This document shows, in pieces, positions 34,020 through 45,879 of a stretch of 64,000 bases of DNA (its first letter is position 1; the number at the start of each line of letters is the position of its first letter). Location of the stretch: positions 45,689,061 through 45,753,060 of the forward strand of contig OX638369.1 of NCBI GenBank assembly GCA_951812925.1, read 5' to 3'. A program made the position numbers and the translations under genes. Below the pieces are notes generated by a model. The model saw only the letters and a list, made by a program, of their open reading frames with translations, was not told the origin of the DNA and did not search any database. Source of the stretch: Calliopum simillimum (lineage: Eukaryota; Arthropoda; Insecta; Diptera; Lauxaniidae).

Positions 34020-35845
34020 TTGACATGGAACGTCCCATGTAGAAAGATATTTAATGATAATCTCTTTTCTTCAGTTAATTTAAGTGGAACAAAAAATGTT
34101 AAACTTGTTTTTCCGTTACACAAATGTGAAACGCCCCAATATGCAAATTTTTATTTTTTTTAAGTGAAAATTCGTTACAATATTTTAAATAATTCATAGT
34201 TAATACATTAACATTTTTCGAAAAATCATACCATACAATGTGGCATGAAGCCACAACCACTTTCACTCACATATATCCCTACATACTAACGAAACAATCG
34301 TATGCGCGCCTAAACCGCTTTATTATTAATTTAAAATAATTAATTAATTAATTAATTTAATTAATGCTTTACCGACATAATGAATTGTAGTGCTCCTCGT
34401 ATATATAATATGGCTGTCAATAATAGTGAAATGTTCATTGATTGATTGATTTATGTGCAGTCAAAAGAGAGAGTGATAGAGACAAAAGAATAAAAAGTAA
34501 ATGTTTTTATGAGCTATTTACTTTGCTCCCTCTCTAATTGTGTTTTGTGCGCGCTGCCTGCTTAAATTAATTTGATTAAATGGCAGAGTCATTAATTAAA
34601 TTTCAATTATTTGGAATTGAATAAAAATCGAAGGCTTCAGAAAATGAAAGAAGTGTAATAAGTAAGAGCTTTTGTGTGAAAATGTGTTGGAGTGGTCCCT
34701 GGGGATAATGCAAATAAGTGAGAAATTTTATTTATACGGAAAGCTTAAACATACATTATTGACAACGCAATTAACATAAGGTGATCATCTGTCAATTCTT
34801 CTAAAGAACAGTTCTTTATTTTAAATTTCTATTCTGTTGACAGTTCTTTTCATTTAATTTTAGAAAGGTTTTTTAAAATCTTTTTATTGTTGGTTATTGT
34901 CATTGATATATGCATACGCGTTTCTTGTATGGCTCATGTTTGTTTCATACATACATTCGTACATATGTACATGATTGGTAGTAAAATATATTTAAAATCT
35001 GTCCAAACCGTCAGTAATATATGAGAAAAGTCGATTTTTTTGGTCTAAATAAAAGTTCAATAAACAAATTCGCAAAAATAGATAAAAATTAATTAAAAAT
35101 TTTTTCTTACCAGCAGCATATAAACCTCACCTTTGATAAGGTAATAAAGTATATTTGCTGAAAATCTATGCATAAATATTGGAGTAATGACCAATTAAGT
35201 GAAGCTACCAAAATTCAAATTTTTCTCAATTTTTGTATTTTTTCTCTTGATTCATTTTAATTTTGAGTATTTGGTTAGTGGTTAGTAAAAAATTAATTTT
35301 TTATTGTTTTTCGCTCATACAGTGTTGCCGCATTCGAAAGAAAACTATTTTTCAAGGTATATCTTAACTTCAACTCATCCGTAACGATAATGTCTGTTAT
35401 TTTAAAAAGACAAATAAATTACCTTTCTAGCGGTGGGCTACTTTTAGAGATTGAATAGCAAATCTGCAGTGAATCAAAGTTCGAACTTTACTCAAATTTT
35501 TATGATTTTCAGAAACTTGCTTAGATAGGAAGAAAAATGGCAGCTCTGTTCTGGACTCGATATTTTTGTTCTGCTAATTAAGAAGACTCTAATTTATTTG
35601 GTTCATTCACAAAACATAGAATAGAGCTGTCATATTTCATTTTATTTTGATCCGTGAAGGGCTCGAAATTTTTGTAATCCAATGTCTAATTGAGGAAAGA
35701 TTCTGAAAATCATCGGAATTTGCGTGAAATTCTAAATTTCACTACAGGATTGCCATTTCTTATTCGATCCCAACAGTTAGCCCATTGTTAGAAAAAACGC
35801 TTATTCGCCTTTCCAACCAGTTTTTTATATGAGGAATCAGACAAT
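34020..35845. other. AT-rich DNA with TAAT run
   Basis: No gene was recognised. A run of TTAA/TAAT words (AATTAATTAATTAATTAATT, about 34,339-34,360) and a GATTGATTGATTT tract (about 34,439) are the only local structure. Between 34,440 and 34,790 composition looks like non-repetitive host DNA. Confidence 0.4.
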
Positions 35846-35849
35846 ATGT

Positions 35850-36185
35850 TCACGTACCAGTTTTGTTCAAGTTAATAAACACCTTAAAAAATAGTTTTTT
35901 TTTTCGAATACGGCAATATAGCCCAGGAAAATTAGACGAAAAAGAGCTACTGTGCGAAATAATTCCAAGTGCATTTTTTTCACCGGATTTGTCTTTATCA
36001 AAGCATGATGAATAAAGAGGACAAAGCCCATTGAAGTCCATTCTGCGCATAAAAAGTTATTCAGGCGAAAAGGTCGCTAAAATCAGTTTTTTGCAAATAT
36101 CTCGCTGACGCAAACATTTACAGAAAAATATCTACAATTTTGTAACACAGGAAATTTCCTATGTAAAGATATAAAAAATGTTTTC
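35850..36185. repeat. second solo arm of the 61.9-kb foldback family
   Basis: Colinear with the left arm of the 61,932-63,265 element, with GCATAAAAAGTTATTCAGGC, TCAGTTTTTTGCAAATATCTCGCTG-like words and AACACAGGAAATTTCC. It lies in the opposite orientation to the 33,645 arm, with the outer ends facing each other across 1.8 kb, so the two do not form one normal element. Confidence 0.55.
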
Positions 36186-36300
36186 GTGTAGCTTATAGTT
36201 TAGGAGATAACCCAATTAAAAAAATTGTGCACAGTTTTAATATATAAATGCTACGTAATAGTACATATTAAAATATCTTACTTTTAAAATTGCGAATATT

Positions 36301-38380
36301 CCTTAACGAGGAGTCGTACAAAAAAAATTAAAAAACCGTTCAAAAGATAATTGGATTCTGTATACACTAGAGCGCCCACAAGATATATGAAATGTGCAAA
36401 GTTGTGAATTTGTTTGCTCCCCGTCCATTTCCTGAAATTAGAGGTCAAAAAAATAAGATCTCAATAAAAGATTTGGAATCGGTAGTGGGAAAAACCCAGC
36501 CGGTTTTTTCGATCAAAGGTCGAAAAATTGACTAAAAAAAGGCAAGTCGCTTTGACTGCCCGTTACTTCAAAACTGTTCATTTTTTCATAATATTTTCAA
36601 GACAACTTTTGTAGAGCATGACTAGGTTAGGGTGGCGGTAATCGCGTAAGCAAAAACCTCACATAGACCAACTAGGTCCATAGCGTAGAGCATGACTAGG
36701 TCAACATTATCTTCTTAAAAAATTTTGTTCCAAAAATTAAATTTGTTGTTGTTTCGGTACAAAAACTTATATTTTTTAAGAAAATTTTCATGACTTTTTT
36801 TCTATAAATTGTTTTTTTGTAATTTTCGAAGGGCGGAATATTTGTTCTGGAAGTCTTATATTGCATGGGATTAAATGTTAATTAGTTCAACAAAAAAAAA
36901 AAATTATTCAAAAATATTAAGTTTTACGATATGGAGCCGGTCTCAATGTTGGAAAAAAATTAGTATTCTAATCTTTTTGTTATAATCGCTACTTTCTTGG
37001 ATGCAACAAAATGCATTTTTAGTTGGTATTGAATGCATCATTTAGAACTGCTTTTTGCCTTCAAAATGAGCTATGAAATGGGTTTGTGTGACTTTTTTTA
37101 AAAAAGTTATGATGATTTTAAAATGACATCATGAAAGTTAAAAATCAAGTATGGATTTTCTATAGCAATTGCCATATTACTATATCATTGATAATGTTAT
37201 TTTAAAATGGTCATAACTTTTTGCAGAAAAATCATGCAAGACCATTCTGTAACTCATTTTGAAGAAGAAGGACAGTACTAAATGACGCATTTAATAAAAC
37301 AGACTAAAAAGATTTTGTGCGTGTTCTACACAACCTGAAAAATCATGTTTTTTTAACATTAGGGGTGAGATATCTTAAAAACCATAAGTGATACAGCAAT
37401 TTCGCGTCCAATTTCGAATTCAGCATTAATAACTACATCTAAAATGACTATTTTGGTTTTGATTTGCAGTCGTTTTTTTTTTTTAAATACCGTTTTTCGA
37501 CCTCATTTTAAAAACCATGCCATGAACCGATTTTGAAAACTTTTTTTTCTTATTCAGTAAATGCTCAGGTGCAATTTCACAGCTTTGTGCAGTTCTCGAC
37601 AAGTTGATTGAAATTTTTTCCTGAACTGCGTGCACGAATTTGGAAATTTTCGATTATCTCTACTGGAACAGCCCAAAAACAAACTAAAACGAAAACAAAT
37701 ACTATTTTCGTGTTCAGCAATCCCAAATTAGTTTAAGAAATATGACTACTAAAATGGTTTCTTACCAAATTAAAAATTAAGAAGAAAAAATAAAAAAATA
37801 AATTTTTTTCTTAACTTTGAAACGGGCTCCATTTCTTAAAAACTAAAATTTCTTCATTTTTCTTTTAAATTGATCAACATTTAATTATCTACAATATAAA
37901 AATTTCAGAACAAATATTCCACCCTTCAAAAGTTACAAAAAATCAATTTATAGAAAAACAGTCATGAAAATTTTCTTAAAAAATTTAAGTTTTTGTACCG
38001 AAACAACAACAAATTTAATTTTTGGACCATAATTTTTTAAAAAGATAATGTTGCTCTACAAATGTTGTCTTGAAAATGTTATCAAAAAATGAACAGTTTT
38101 GAAGTAACGGGCAGTTAAAGCGACTTCCCTTTTTTGAGTCAATTTTTCGACCTTTGATCGAAAACCGGCTGGGTTTTTTCCACTACCGATTCCAAATTTT
38201 TTTTTGAGATCTTATTTTTTTGACCTCTAATTTTAGAAAATGGACGGGGAGCAAGCAAAATCAGAATTTTGCACATATGGGCGCTCTGGTATACACCGTA
38301 ATAAATTTTTTTTGGAGCGACTTATGGTCTAAAAAATATTCTTCAAAAACCGTTAAGGTTTCGAAAATACTGCTGCTTCA
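36301..38380. mobile_element. 2.1-kb foldback element
   Basis: Left and right arms (about 36,301-36,940 and 37,815-38,380) are inverted copies. Examples are TAGAGCGCCCACA (left) against GGGCGCTCTGG (right), and AAAACCCAGCCGGTTTTTTC against AAAACCGGCTGGGTTTTTTC. The ~870-bp middle contains a second, smaller inverted pair (37,046-37,130 / 37,190-37,265) whose words (GTTATGATGATTTTAAAATG, TTTTAAAATGGTCATAACTT) resemble the centre of the 14.6-kb element. Outer boundaries fade gradually and no target duplication is clear. Open frames in the arms are not real. Confidence 0.7.
36611..36701. repeat. small insertion bounded by 17-bp direct repeats
   Basis: GTAGAGCATGACTAGGT occurs at 36611-36627 and again at 36685-36701, with 57 bp between (TTAGGGTGGCGGTAATCGCG at its start). 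The right arm of the enclosing foldback lacks this segment, so it was gained by the left arm after the palindrome formed, or lost from the right. Confidence 0.7.
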
Positions 38381-38439
38381 ATCAATGTTAATGATGATAA
38401 AAAACTATATACCTCAACATCAGATAAGTCAACATCATA

Positions 38440-38640
38440 TGGGCTTTTTCATAAACAGCATTAACATAATTAAAACAGCAAATCCGTTTTGAACTCGTAA
38501 ACTCGAATTCAAAATGGATTTGCTTTTTTAGAGGAATTTCTCTCGCAAACGGGCCAGTAACGGATCCATAATGAATTTCGTAACGGATAAAAAGTACGAA
38601 GTACGTTTGGCACACTGGGAATACACGATATTTCTATATG
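38440..38640. repeat. repeat related to the 21.6-kb pair
   Basis: ACAGCATTAACATAATTAAA followed by AGCAAATCCGTTTTGAAC matches the unit at 21.64 and 21.84 kb. It continues through a CAAAATGGATTTGC inversion into ACGAAGTACGTTTGGCACAC. It is an element fragment of unknown type. Confidence 0.4.
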
Positions 38641-40290
38641 GTTGACATTGATTTTTCATTTTGCTCAACTTGTTGTTTAATTACTGTCTTGCAGCCATAC
38701 AGAATTTCAATCTGATTGGCATGTTCAGCATCATATAAAAAAGTGCAACTAATTTGAGGAAAACCATTATCCCAAGTATGTAGTTCGAGGGTGCCTTATG
38801 AGATAAATTCTCGATTTATTGAAAGTTCTATTTGCACAAAACAAAACCTCCAAGGTTCTTTCTTTATATTGAGTATTGTAAGAACAACCTTCAAAATTCG
38901 TATTTCATTAACGTTTTTCATTCATATTTCATTAGAAATTAAAAACAAACGTTTAAGCCAAAAATTAATCTTCATAAAACATGATATGAATTTGTTAAAA
39001 GAGTCAGTATAAGAAAACAATAACTAGAACAGCATTATTAAAAACAAAAGAAATATCTTAGTACTCGGTAGGGAAAGGCGTTTGTCACATGACATAGCTT
39101 ATAAATGTGAATCATTCATTATTGTATGTTTTTATAAAATTTTGTATGGTTAATGGCCAAACATGTGGATAAAAAGGAATAATTCTGAATATTTTGTTAT
39201 TTATTAAATTTAACTATAAAAATTTTTTAAAGATATGTTTTTTAGACCCAATCTAGTAAAAATAATAATTTAAAAAAAATTTTTTCATCGGTTTGGAATC
39301 CTATAGTAAATGTTTATTTATATGCTCATTTATATAGTAACTTTCCATAACTAAGTACTTTCATGAAGTAACCTGCAGCATAATTTCCTGCTGGTCAATC
39401 ACCACATGCAGCTCTCATCACACAAGACATTTATGAGAAACTCATTAACACTACCAACGCATTTTGATTAATGAAAATCGCACATGTATGCGTTTTCAAA
39501 AAAAAAAGAAAATGCAAAAGAGAAAGGAAAACCGAAAACAAAGACAACAAAAAAAGAAAACGCACCAGCAAACACAAAATGAAAAGATGATGAAAATTAA
39601 TACGAAATTCAATGACCGCAAATTAATGCGCACTTAAGCTTAAACACACAAACAAAGCGATTGGGTGCAAAGCGGGAAACGGCAGACGAAAGAGATAGAG
39701 CGTAAGACAAAGACACACTTAGCAAGGATAATAGAAAAAATGAGAAAATAATGGAGGTTCAAATGGAGGAAGAACAAAAAAAAAACCAACAGAAAATTAA
39801 ACGTAGCACAATTTTCTCTGTGGCCCAGGGTTAAACGTGCAACGCTTAAGAATTAGTTCTATGCATATATACCTTCTGGCATGCGCCTGAAATTATGCTA
39901 CAGTTTTTTTCTCATTGTAATACGTACGTAGCTAGTGTTTGTTTGCGTACTGTTGCTACCGCGCTCAGTTGCAAGGACTTAAGAGATTAGCAACAATGCA
40001 AAAATTGTTTTTCTTCATTTAAATGTATAAGTGTGTGTGTGATTGCTGTTTTTTTTTTTCATTCATTCTAAATATTTGTTGAGCTACACTCCAAGAAATA
40101 TAGTTATTGAAATTTTAAGCAGATTTACAATATCACTTTGTTTCAGATGTTATGTTATGTTCATCATTGCACCATGGCATAGTGGACGGGTTTGTTGGAG
40201 CGGCGGTCAAATATAGTAATAATACAGCTACGCTACTGAAATGTAATACAAATATTTTTTACATTAAAACAATAATAATGTGTAAATATG
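38640..40290. other. non-coding DNA, nothing recognised
   Basis: A purine-rich tract at 39,500-39,800 and a (TG)n tract near 40,031 are present. Composition resembles single-copy intron or intergenic DNA. No gene is recognised. Confidence 0.4.
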
Positions 40291-40294
40291 AACA

Positions 40295-40860
40295 AAGTCC
40301 GCTGACGGACACGCCTACCTCCCATACAAATGTAGGGCGTGGTCGAAACTTTTTTTCTAAATGGGTATCAATTTCCAGCTGAAATCAAAAATGTTACAAA
40401 TTTTGAGCTGTCCTATATAGTTTTCAAGCGATGCCACGCCCTCCAAAAAATCAACTTATCATGTCTCCGAAACACTTTGACGCAGGTAAATATGTTAAAA
40501 TCATCATTACAAATAGTGCTCACTGGAAAAATGGGCGGGGCCAAGCCATCAAAAAAATAAATTCAACATTTTTCTGATAATATTTGACGCAGATGAATTG
40601 ATTTGGTACATACGATAAAACAATTAGAACAAATAATTCTCACTAAAAAAATGGGTGGTGCCACGTCCCTCTGAATGCTGATTCGTTATACCTCAGAAAC
40701 CGCTTGACGCAGATACATAAAATTTAGTACGTATGCAAAAAACAATTGGAGAAATAATTTTCAATGGAAAAATGAAAATAAAATTTTTCAGATTACTGAT
40801 ACTACTTGACGCAAATTATACGATTTGGTACAATGCTTTGCTATGGTATGTCTAAGTTAA
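40295..40860 (+). repeat. dispersed repeat fragment with ~105-120-bp units
   Basis: CGCTGACGGACACGCCTACC (about 40,300) is the GGACACGCCTACCGCC block of the dispersed repeat. It is followed by four loose tandem units marked by TTGACGCAG at 40,477, 40,583, 40,703 and 40,806. The units also share GGAGAAATAATTNTCA and GGGCGTGGTC/GGTGGTGCCACG words. Confidence 0.5.
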
Positions 40861-40971
40861 AAAGGGCAATTTCCAAAGGGCTTGAAAGGGAGAAATATGC
40901 CCCTTACCTACACTTTCTATAAAAAAAAAATTTAAAAAAAATTACCCTAATTCACCTGTTACATATAAAAA

Positions 40972-41475
40972 CTCAAACAAATGTTTTACTAAAAGCTAAA
41001 AGCTCCATCCCTTTTTTGAAAATTTTCACCTTTGACTTCTTTAAATTAACTTCAATTTTTCATTGATCACAGTATGTTTCATGCCTCTTAATCAAGATTT
41101 GCATCACTGACATATCGTCTGCCGGAATGATAAAATCGTCGGCATTTAAAAGTGATCTAATATTTTAACCATCAGCTCCAATGAATTCAAACAAGTCCTC
41201 CAAACATAAAGTAAGTAGGATTGGCGACAATAGGAAATCCTGTTTCACTTCCGAGAAAGTTACAAAAAATTCAGAAATTTCACTGCCTGGCCAAACTGCT
41301 GACTTATTGTGCAAGTAGATTTTTTAGTAAGTACAACTATTTTGTTAGGCGGACTTAAGGCTCTTAGTTTGCTCAAAAGGTATCTTCTAGAGACTATACC
41401 AAAACTGCCCTGAACTTCACGAAAAACTGCCCTGAACTTCACGAAAATCTCGAAAGCCTTCTTTTTATCTGAAAA
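40972..41475 (-). pseudogene. LINE reverse-transcriptase fragment (dead)
   Basis: Minus-strand translation shows the middle of a non-LTR retrotransposon reverse transcriptase. In order: DKKKAFEIF (normally D-Y-K-K-A-F-D, catalytic motif A); SRRYLLSKLRAL; PNKIV; VKQDFLLSPILLTLCLEDLF (motif B, normally GVKQGC.LSP); LLNADDFIIPADDM, which contains the catalytic box as N-ADD instead of F/Y-ADD; ILIKRHETYCDQ, a stop, KIEVNLKKSKVKIF. The first catalytic Asp after AF is Glu, the F of FADD is Asn, the box G after VKQ is Asp, and there are in-frame stops. A ~21-bp tandem duplication (AAACTGCCCTGAACTTCACG twice, 41,402-41,443) sits in the motif A region. It is clearly inactive; the exact clade is not determined. 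Confidence 0.85.
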
Positions 41476-41504
41476 CTTAACTATAAATTAGATATGGTCC
41501 AAGC

Positions 41505-42460
41505 TTAGATTCATCCGAAACTGACTCAGAAGTTAGAAGGAATCTTAAAAACGCTATCTAGAATATTTTTTTTTTTTTTTTTCATTCCGAGAAAAACCAA
41601 TGGAGAACTTTTGATTCTACTGAAGGCACATTTTGGCTAAAAAAATCCAGGTTCTTTGATCATAACTAGTTTTTCTTTACAACAAAATTGGTACCCAAGG
41701 GGCTTTAGAAATAAGGACTATGTCCTTACAAAAGTTTTTACGTTTAAAAATTGTAAATTCTTTTTTTAGGTATAGATAATATTCGGATCCCAAAATAGAT
41801 TTTTTTACGTTTTTCAATTTCGTGGTCGGAAAAATAATTTTTTACCTATAAGTAACGCAAATTTCCAAAATTCTGAAAAAACTCACACTTATTCTTTATA
41901 GGATTCTTAGAATGTTTCGTCTAATGACATGTTTTCATAGATGCCTTGAGCTTGAATCAATCTAGTATTTTGCTGGCAAACGTGAGCTTAACAGCTGAAA
42001 ACTTTCAATTTGATAAATTTTTGAAAAATTATAAAATACCTCAAAAAACTCTGAAAAAAATCACATGTATTCCTTGGGCAACTCCAAGCATTTTTTGCGG
42101 TATGCGTTTGTTTCATAAAATGCTTTGGTTTTGAGAAAAAAATCGTTTTTCCGATCGCGTAATTGAAAAATGTAAAAAAATCGATTTTGGCACGCGAATA
42201 TTATCTATACGCCCTATAAAAATTTTAAAATTTTTAAACGCCAAAATTTTTGCAAATATATAGTCCTTATCTCTAAAGCACCATCGGATATCCATTTTGT
42301 AATGAAAAGAAAGTTATGACCAAAAAACATGTTTATTAGCCAAAATGGGCCTTCAGTAAAATCAAAGTGTACCATTAGTTTTATCGGAATGGAAAAAAAT
42401 GATGCAGATATCATTTTTAAGAATCCTTCTGACTTTTGAGTCGGTTTCGGGATGATATTT
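41505..42460. repeat. ~1-kb inverted-repeat element
   Basis: The left arm (about 41,505-41,860) mirrors the right (about 42,110-42,460): GATTCATCCGAAACTGACTC with GAGTCGGTTTCGGGATG; CCAAAATAGATTTTTTTACG with TGTAAAAAAATCGATTTTGG. The middle has two direct copies of CTGAAAAAAMTCACA-NTTATTC (about 41,874 and 42,050). Arms are clearly diverged, older than those at 14.6 kb. Confidence 0.6.
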
Positions 42461-42479
42461 TTTTGCATCATTCAAAAAC

Positions 42480-45060
42480 GAGCCGGTCTACCATACATGC
42501 TTAATTATAAATCGTTCATATGCAAGTGAAAAAGACTAAGTCAATTTTTTAAGTTTTGAGATATTTTAGTTTTAAAAAATCAGTTTTTGTTTTTTAGGAT
42601 AGAACCAAATTTTCACATCCGGCACATTCTTCGTGATTCCAAAATTGATAGAAAACGCTTTCTAACCCTCGCCACGGTGATCAAATAATACAATGTAATC
42701 ACCCGAAAGAAAATGATCCCAAGCACTTTGTTAGAAAAAACAACTTCACAGAAACACGTGCCTTCACCGAAATCTACTATCTCACTGAAAAAGATATTTT
42801 AGACATTTTAAAGTTACAAAAAAATATTAAATTTTCATAATTTTTTCACTGTTGACACTACTAATATTTTTCTATCCTGTGTCATCTGTCAAAACTGTCA
42901 AAATGGTAGGGATGTCTTAATTTCAGGGTTCCCAATATGTCTTTTGATATTCCTATACAGCTGGAATCAAGTATACTAATTTTCATAGTAAACGATGTTT
43001 CTTTCCGCGAAAGTTTCCTCATCGAACGAAATCAAGAAATGCACCCAATATCTTTCTCTAAAGAACTATATTTTTCAGTGCATTTAATACTGTCCTGTTA
43101 GGTAGGAAAAAAAGCTTTATTAAAGACTATACATGGAATTGCTTGTACAGCGCAATAATAAAGAAAACATTCTGCCATAATAGTAGTGTGAGCTTTTAAG
43201 CTTTGGCTTGTACAACTTAAGACGTGACTTAATAAGAGGTGATTATATTTTTTGTAGCTATTGCAATGTTTTTCTGTTTCATATTTTTATTTCATTTATG
43301 GCATTAATCTCATAAATTTTGGATAGATTTTTCCTGCATATTTTTTTTTGGCCTTACTAATGAAAATAATTTTAGAACTTTTTTCGTCTAGACGTTGCTT
43401 ATAATTCATCAAATTCATTATTTCATTATGAAAGCTTGCGTGTCTGTAGTTTTTTTTTTTTTTTTTTCTTCAAATATAACACTGATGATTTACTTTATAT
43501 TCTATCAGAATAGACAGTACAGTGTTTGTGTAATATAGCAATTCAATGAATAAATTAAGATGAAAAACATTTATAAAAAGCTCTTCGAGCAAAAAACTTA
43601 ATTAAATGAATTCGTAAAAATACACACATTTTAGTAATAAAATATGCCATTTAATTTTGGTTTTTTCTTTATGAATTCATAATTCCATTCCAGTTCCTAC
43701 ATATAACGAAAGTTAAACACATTGGATATAAGCAAGCACAAAATGATTTCTAAAACCCACACGAATCTTGTGCTTCTTCTGATACATCCCAAGATATTCC
43801 AAGTAATAGCAATAGGTATACGCATGAATTTTAAAAATAAAACGATAAAGAAACTTAAAGATAAAAAAGAGTTCAACGTATTTGCAACTCAATGATTTAC
43901 TAGTACAATATAAAAATAGGATATGCAAAAATCCCAGAACGCGCGCATATCCTGCGAAAAAAAACACAACAATTTTTGAAAAGCAACTTAGCAATCGACA
44001 TAACATTAACTTTTTGCAGTGCGGATACCTAAAGCAATGGCAGTAGCTGACAGTTAAATGTCAGTTTTGTGGAAAATAAGTAGAATTACAAAGGAAATCA
44101 CAAAAGGAACAGATAACATAGCGCTGAAAATATTGATACGCAACTGAATTTGTAATAAAAAAATAGTTCTAGGAAAAATTTCACTATGACTGCAACAAAA
44201 GCAGCAAAAACAAATTGCAACAGCTGTGATAAAACAACAAAGTCATCTCACATAAAATAAATTATTACAGTAATGTAATAATAATAAACCTAACTATTGG
44301 AAAGGAAAAGGACAGAGTACATATTCTATGTAGCTGTTGCCAAAACCATCGATGGTGTTATAATAATCGCCAATATCAAAAGCAGAATATTCATGGTTTG
44401 ATTGCGGTGCCGAAAATTATTAACTTTTCTTAATATATTTAAAAACTGCCAAAAAGAATTTCCTAATATGAGAAATAATTTCTCGTAGATTTACATAAAA
44501 CTTGCAATTTAAATAGAACCATGAAAAATGCTTGATTCCAAAATTATTTTTGACGATTACAAGCAGTTTTCTTCGTATTAAATTGCTTTACTTGATTCAT
44601 AAAAAATCGTTAAACTACGTAGCATATACTATACATAGCTGAAGAAAATAAAAATAAAATAAAAGGCTGAATATAACAGCGGTACAAATAAAACTCATCT
44701 TAAAATGTGTGCTAAAAATTAACGCCCACCAACACTCGCCCATAATGTGCAGTCATCATCCAGAGCTTCACTATTCACAGCACGTTCACTAGACTGACAC
44801 GCGCTCTGTGAGTGCAATGTTGCAGACGCACAAAATACGTAAACGACTGCCGTTCAGCAATTTAATACATAACGATATGATGCTGCAATACTGTTTATAC
44901 TGTAAAGGGAACAACTTTTTGCGAAAAGAAAAGATGAGCATTAAGGTATACTAAACACCAAGGACATGTTCACCTTAAAAACACCGTTTTTTGCTATTTC
45001 TACATATCGCTTTAAACTAGTTTATTTTTAGCTATGAGACGGGATCTGAGGGTCAAAAGT
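42480..45060. other. non-coding DNA, nothing recognised
   Basis: Apart from a T-run at about 43,450 and AT-rich tracts, no repeat or coding signature was recognised. The interval 43,690-44,100 and 44,700-44,900 looks like single-copy DNA. The 97-codon minus frame at 43,713-44,006 lacks support. Confidence 0.4.
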
Positions 45061-45067
45061 TTCAGTT

Positions 45068-45860
45068 TTTATACCCTACACCCAGGGTATATTCACTTTG
45101 TTCTTCCATTTGTATCGCAAAGAAGGAGGTGTGGCAGATATAGAAAAGTATATATATTCTTGATCAGCGTTACCTTCTGAGAAGATATAGTCATGCCCGT
45201 CTGTCTTGCTCAAAGTTAGCTCGTGGGATTGAAAATAAGCGAAATCGGTTAACGGACACGCCTACCGCCTATACAAATATGTTCAAAATGCAACTTTAGG
45301 AGTATTTTTCACGACAATGCAACCCAAAATACACATAAATACTATGAATTATTAGCGCAAGCTTTTAGCGAAAATTGGACGGATTTGAACAAGAGGGCGT
45401 GGCACTTCCCATATACTCAAAAGCTTCAAAACACTATACTGAAAGCGTTTTTTGAGATAATCGAACTATATGTTACTCAAACACTAAGAACTATAAATGC
45501 AAGCTCTGAGCAAAAATTGGGTAAAATCAGGCAAGAGGGCGTGGCACCTCCTATATAAGCACACATTACAAAACGCTATACTGAACGGGTTTTTTGACAT
45601 AATTTAACTAAATTTCACTAGAATACAAAGGACTAAATGCACACTCAGAGCTAAAACTAGACGTACATGAACAAGAGGGCGTCGCACCCACCGAATTTTA
45701 CTCCGACATTAAGAACTATAAATGTAAGCTCTGAGCAAAAACTTGGTAACTCGGACAACAGGGCGTGTCACTTCCCATATAAGCAAAATTTTCAAATAAC
45801 TGCAGGGTAGAGCATTTAATATTTGGCCAGGCCAAAAGATGCACTCTTACTAGTTCTCTT
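45068..45860 (+). repeat. dispersed TATACCCT repeat, most complete copy
   Basis: This is the reference copy in the window. It starts TTTTTATACCCTACACCCAG and runs on through GAAGGAGGTGTGGCAGATAT, TTCTTGATCAGCGTTACCTT, ATGCCCGTCTGTCTTGC and GGTTAACGGACACGCCTACC. It then has four units with AAGAGGGCGTGGCACNTCC at about 45,391, 45,533, 45,673 and 45,757, and ends in CTGCAGGGTAGAGCATTTAA ... CTCTTACTAGTTCT. The unit step is about 141 bp. No coding sequence and no classical terminal inverted repeats were found, although both ends carry CCCTACAC/GTAGGGT-type words. Confidence 0.7.
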
Positions 45861-45879
45861 TAAAACTCAATTTTAATTA

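Noticed and set aside
43713..44006. 97-codon minus frame
   Set aside because: Cys/Phe/Tyr-rich with no family likeness; it is what AT-rich DNA gives by chance.
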